Of a DNA stretch of 8,011 bases, positions 4,753-8,011 are shown one piece after another; within the stretch, counting starts at the first letter, position 1; every line of letters begins with the position of its first letter. Below the pieces are notes generated by a model. The model was not told the origin of the DNA. It saw only the letters and a program-made list of their open reading frames with translations, and did not search any database. This DNA comes from JBCDBY01 sp039182715. GTDB taxonomy: Bacteria > Planctomycetota > PLA2. The position numbers were made by a program, and so were the translations under genes. The DNA is taken from NCBI GenBank assembly GCA_039182715.1, contig JBCDBY010000214.1, forward strand, positions 1 through 8,011, in the 5' to 3' direction.

Positions 4753-6070
4753 GACCGGAAAACGCGACAAGCAGCGCGAAGGCGGCGAGAAGTCGATTCT
4801 CGTCGGCGTCACCTTCCCCGACGATCCCGACTCGCACGAGCACCCGCTCGACGAGCTGGGTCGCCTCGCCGAGACGGCGGGGGCGGAGGAGGTGGGCCGC
4901 GTCGTGCAGCGCCGCAGCCGGCCGGATCCCTCGACCTTCCTCGGCAAGGGCAAGGCGGAGGAGGTGGCCGAGCTGGCGCGCGAAACGGGCGCGACGCTGA
5001 TTATCACCAACGCCGATCTGTCGCCGGCGCAGCTGCGCAACCTCGAGCGCATCCTCGATATCCGGGTCATCGACCGGACCGAGCTGATCCTCGACATCTT
5101 CGCGCTGCACGCGCGCACGCATCAGGCGAAGCTGCAGGTCGAGCTCGCGCAGGCGCAGTACATCCTGCCGCGGCTGCGCCGCATGTGGACCCACCTCAGC
5201 CGCGAGGGCGGTGGTGGGCAGTCGGCGGCGATCGGCTCGCGCGGCCCGGGTGAGAAGCAGATCGAGATCGACCGCCGCCTGCTGCGCAAACGGATCAGCG
5301 ACCTCAAGCGCGAGCTGGAAGAGATCTCGAAGCGCCGCGAGCGCATGGCTTCGAGCCGCGACAGCTACTTCAAGATCAGCCTGGTCGGCTACACCAACGC
5401 CGGCAAGTCGACGCTGCTCCGCGGGCTCACCGGGCGCGACGCCTATATCGCGGACCAGCTCTTCGCGACGCTGGATACGCAGACCCGCGCCTGGACGCTG
5501 GGCAACGGCAAGCGCGTCTTTTTGTCCGACACGGTCGGGTTCATTCGCAACCTGCCGCACAACCTCGTCGCGTCGTTCTACGCGACGCTGGAGGAGGTGC
5601 GGGTCGCCGATCTCATCCTGCACGTCGTCGACGGGAGCCATCCCGATGCCGCGCTGCACATGGAGGCGGTGGAGACGGTCCTGAAGGAACTCGACGTGCC
5701 CGACACGCCGCGCATCCTGGTGCTCAACAAGATGGACCGGGTCGAGGACCGGCTCGGCATGCGCCTGCTCGGGCACGGCGAGGGGCCGTCGGCCTGCGTC
5801 TCCGCGCACAGCGGCGAGGGGATCGACGAGTTGACCCACCTGGTCGAACGTCACATCCGCGCGACGCAGTCGGAGATCGAGTACGCGATTCCGGTGAGCG
5901 AAGGACGCCTGCTGGCATGGCTCGCGGACCGCGGCACCGTCGTGCACCGCGACTACGACCGCGACGACGGCACGGTCGCGGTGCGCGTCCGTCTCGGTGC
6001 CGCCGACCTCGCCCGCGCCGACCGCATGGTCGCCGCGCTCACGAACGGGTCCCACGGGGCCAGCGAGTAG
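4745..6070 (+). CDS. hflX: Ribosome-associated GTPase HflX
   Basis: HflX binds the large ribosomal subunit and, with GTP, splits stalled or hibernating 70S particles, notably under heat stress. Starting at GTG 4745 (Shine-Dalgarno GGAGAA, overlapping the nadB stop by 8 bases) the protein has 441 residues, normal for the family. The N-terminal domain includes DELGRLAETAGAEEVG (36-51) and the glycine-rich STFLGKGKAEEVAEL (63-77). A middle segment has QVELAQAQYILPRL (131-144) and SREGGGGQSAAIGSRGPGE (152-170), followed by the coiled helices at 172-206. The GTPase motifs are complete: G1 GYTNAGKST (215-223), G2 threonine in FATLD (240-244), G3 DTVG (262-265), G4 NKMD (328-331) and G5 SAHSG (353-357). 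A C-terminal domain (380-435) follows. It probably shares a transcript with nadB. hfq, hflK and hflC, frequent neighbours in proteobacteria, are absent here. Confidence 0.96.
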   Translation: MVETGKRDKQREGGEKSILVGVTFPDDPDSHEHPLDELGRLAETAGAEEVGRVVQRRSRPDPSTFLGKGKAEEVAELARETGATLIITNADLSPAQLRNLERILDIRVIDRTELILDIFALHARTHQAKLQVELAQAQYILPRLRRMWTHLSREGGGGQSAAIGSRGPGEKQIEIDRRLLRKRISDLKRELEEISKRRERMASSRDSYFKISLVGYTNAGKSTLLRGLTGRDAYIADQLFATLDTQTRAWTLGNGKRVFLSDTVGFIRNLPHNLVASFYATLEEVRVADLILHVVDGSHPDAALHMEAVETVLKELDVPDTPRILVLNKMDRVEDRLGMRLLGHGEGPSACVSAHSGEGIDELTHLVERHIRATQSEIEYAIPVSEGRLLAWLADRGTVVHRDYDRDDGTVAVRVRLGAADLARADRMVAALTNGSHGASE

Positions 6071-6071
6071 A

Positions 6072-7955
6072 TCAGCGGACGACTTCGACTTCGAGCACCG
6101 CACCGGGCCGGCCGGTCGCGGCCTGCGGAGGGAACGGCGGGACCGTCGGGGTGACCTCCGCGATGGGAACGGGGCTCGGTACGACCTCGATCCGCCCGGC
6201 GGCGATCTCGAACTCGTCGGGCAGAAATGCCCCCGTCTTCCACCAGAGGTGGGGTGCGCGATCCGGCCATCGAATGCGGCATGTCCACTCGAATCGCGGG
6301 GACCGCATGCCGGCGCCGAGGCTCACCCGCAGCCGTGCCGGGCGCGTGAGGGCGATCCGAAGCGGGGACGACGACGCATCGTCCGGAAGAGCAAACGGCG
6401 TCGTGCCAAAGGGCTCTCTTTGAATCAGCAGATCGCCGGGCACACCGGGCGCGAGGAACTCGAATCGTCCGTCGGCGTGCGTGTAGGTTTCGCGGCCGCC
6501 GAATTCGTCTTCCACTGGGCTTCGTGCGACGAAGGCGACGAAGGCGCCCCCGACCGGTTGGCCGGAGGGGTCCCGCACGATCCCGCGCAAACGCCGCGTG
6601 GGTATGGGCCGTAGCTCGCCAAGGTCGTGGGTCGCGCCCGGCTCGACGAGCAACTCCGTGTCGAACGAAAGTGGGCCGCGCACGCCCAGGGACCGCCGCC
6701 CCGGATAGACGCCGACCAGCGTGAACGAGCCGTCGGGCCCGCGACGCATGCGTGCGTACTCGCCGTCGAGCACGATCCGGGTTTGCTTTCGTTGCTCCTC
6801 GGTCAGCTCCACGACTCGTCCCCGCAGCGTCGCGGTACGCACGGTGGGGGGGATCGGTAGCCGAGCGATTCCTCCCTTCGCCGGCGGCGACCAGTCAAGG
6901 AGCACCGCCGGCGCGAATTCCTCGCTTCGAATGCGCAGGTCATAGCGGCAGCCCGGCGAGAGCCACCAGTCTTCGGCACCGGAAACACCGGTCCAGAACT
7001 CGCCGCGGTGGACATCCACGGCAATCTTGCGGTCCGCGATGAATCGAACCGGGACGAGGTTCGGAATCGCGAAGCTTCGGGCCGCGCCGGATCGCGTTGC
7101 GCGCGTGCGCAGTTCCAGGTCGAGGGCCGGTTTGTCGTTCCGCTGAATGTCCAGCCGGACCGAGGCGTCGGGTGGCTCGCGGTACGAGAGAATCAGGTCG
7201 TTTCCCTCGACGTCGACATGGGGTTTCGGCATCGACTCCGAAACATCGAGTGCGTCCGGGTCGAGGGGGTGGCCGTCGGCGTCGAGGATGCGAAGTCGCA
7301 GGAACGATCGCCAGGGCGACGTCACACGCATCTCGAGGCCCTCGTGCACCGCCCCCTCCTGGAGGCTGAGGGCGAGTTCCGCCTCCTTGCCGTCGTGGGA
7401 AACCGCCCGGACCTCGAATCGCCCCGGAGGTCGGGCCTTGAACTCGAAGCGGCCGTCCTCGCCGACTTCAACGAACTGGAACTCGTTGCCGGGGTGGAGA
7501 CGGGGCTCGGAGAGAAGCAGGAGTTCACCGGCCACCGGTTGGCCGCTCGCGTCCACCATTCGTCCGGAGACCTTGGCCGCCCGATGCAGCACGACACGAA
7601 CCGTGGCGTTGCCCGATCCGACGTGCAGCGCGTCGGAGGCGAAGCCGGGCGCACGCGCGAACACCTCGCAGGGTCCACCTGAGAGACCCTCCACGCGAAA
7701 CCGCCCCGCGGCGTCGGACGTCGTGTCGTGGTAGCCACCACGCCGCTGGTCCAGGAAACCCTCCCCGACGGTGATCGCGACACCCGCCAGGGGGCGGCCC
7801 GCGCTGTCCACGACCTGACCGGCCACGACGTAGGCGCGTACACCGTCTTGCCGCCGCGGCAACTCCACCCACGCTTCCCGCGTCGGCGCGGGTTCGTGGC
7901 ATGCCGCCACGCTCAAGAAGAGCGCAAGCAGAGTCACTCGAGCGAGGGCACACAA
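6072..7955 (-). CDS. Lipoprotein with repeated carboxypeptidase-regulatory-like domains
   Basis: This is a 627-residue protein. MCALARVTLLALFLSVAAC is a lipoprotein signal; the lipobox VAAC gives lipidation at C19. A series of beta-sandwich modules of the CarboxypepD_reg/CNA-B-like type follows. Module 1 (41-124) is G-x-VVDSAGRPLAGVAI...T-x-DAAGRFRVEGL. Module 2 (128-210) is SGRMVDASGQPVAG...V-x-EDGRFEFKA. After a divergent middle (215-370), another module (376-447) has GPDGSFTLVGVYPG, and a last one (455-545) has GIVRDPSGQPVGGAFVAF...HADGRFEFLAPG. Such modules usually serve as surface adhesion or scaffold folds without catalysis; no protease or sugar-binding motif is seen. The TTG at 7955 is chosen because it supplies Arg before the hydrophobic core; GTG at 7937 would leave a very short n-region. 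No strong Shine-Dalgarno is seen for TTG (only GGGGG nearby). It converges on hflX with one base between stops. Confidence 0.82.
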   Translation of the reverse strand: MCALARVTLLALFLSVAACHEPAPTREAWVELPRRQDGVRAYVVAGQVVDSAGRPLAGVAITVGEGFLDQRRGGYHDTTSDAAGRFRVEGLSGGPCEVFARAPGFASDALHVGSGNATVRVVLHRAAKVSGRMVDASGQPVAGELLLLSEPRLHPGNEFQFVEVGEDGRFEFKARPPGRFEVRAVSHDGKEAELALSLQEGAVHEGLEMRVTSPWRSFLRLRILDADGHPLDPDALDVSESMPKPHVDVEGNDLILSYREPPDASVRLDIQRNDKPALDLELRTRATRSGAARSFAIPNLVPVRFIADRKIAVDVHRGEFWTGVSGAEDWWLSPGCRYDLRIRSEEFAPAVLLDWSPPAKGGIARLPIPPTVRTATLRGRVVELTEEQRKQTRIVLDGEYARMRRGPDGSFTLVGVYPGRRSLGVRGPLSFDTELLVEPGATHDLGELRPIPTRRLRGIVRDPSGQPVGGAFVAFVARSPVEDEFGGRETYTHADGRFEFLAPGVPGDLLIQREPFGTTPFALPDDASSSPLRIALTRPARLRVSLGAGMRSPRFEWTCRIRWPDRAPHLWWKTGAFLPDEFEIAAGRIEVVPSPVPIAEVTPTVPPFPPQAATGRPGAVLEVEVVR

Positions 7956-8011
7956 GGCAGCACCCCCAAGTCTATCCGTCCGCGTTCACGCCCTCATCAA
8001 GCCGTTTTCAC
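7956..8011 (-). promoter_or_regulatory. Upstream region of the lipoprotein gene, weak promoter-like boxes
   Basis: On the - strand TTGATG (8000-7995) and GATAGA (7976-7971) are 18 bases apart and faintly resemble -35/-10 boxes. The implied start near 7964 would leave a leader of under 10 bases before TTG 7955. The support is weak, and the region is cut by the window edge. Confidence 0.2.

Noticed and set aside
2905..5118. 737-codon open frame on the - strand across nadB and the start of hflX
   Set aside because: It lies opposite well-identified nadB and hflX, has an Arg/Ala-rich composition typical of the antisense frame of GC-rich genes, and shows no recognisable motif.
4739..6103. 454-codon open frame on the - strand opposite hflX
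   Set aside because: It is a shadow of hflX, which has a full set of GTPase motifs; the antisense product is low-complexity and Arg/Ala-rich.

Overview
The window is GC-rich bacterial DNA. Its RNA and protein content is ordinary chromosomal housekeeping material: ClpA tail, rRNA/tRNA cluster, NadB, HflX. Shine-Dalgarno-led GTG/ATG starts are used. A lipoprotein built from carboxypeptidase-regulatory-like modules, a membrane-anchored LTxxQ-type protein and dispersed rRNA genes would fit Planctomycetota or another large-genome GC-rich phylum such as Myxococcota or Acidobacteriota. This placement is inference from gene style only; nothing in the window fixes the phylum.

Left part (1-1182), all on the + strand: the C-terminal end of an AAA+ ClpA-type unfoldase, then with almost no gap the last ~160 nt of a 23S rRNA gene. 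The other ~95% of the 23S gene is missing, which is the strangest thing in the window. Next come a structured and then AT-rich spacer, a complete 5S rRNA, a textbook 15-bp intrinsic terminator, tRNA-Ile(GAT) and tRNA-Ala(TGC). The Ile-Ala pair normally sits between 16S and 23S; here it lies after 5S and the terminator.

Middle part (1183-6070), + strand: a membrane-anchored coiled-coil protein with two LTxxQ-like motifs, a secreted protein made of two tandem copies of a ~100-residue domain that I cannot name, L-aspartate oxidase (nadB) and the ribosome-associated GTPase hflX. The spacing is tight: about 76 nt between the first two, essentially none between the second and nadB, and an 8-nt overlap between nadB and hflX. 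At least the last three probably form one transcription unit. nadB has no ATG/GTG/TTG at the place where homology says it should begin.

Right part (6072-7955), - strand: a 627-residue predicted lipoprotein with several beta-sandwich repeats of the carboxypeptidase-regulatory-like type. It converges on hflX with one base between the two stop codons. The last 56 bases hold only its upstream region.

I see no CRISPR array, insertion sequence, phage gene or defence system. The points that deserve attention are the clpA/23S junction, the missing nadB start and the duplicated-domain secreted protein.
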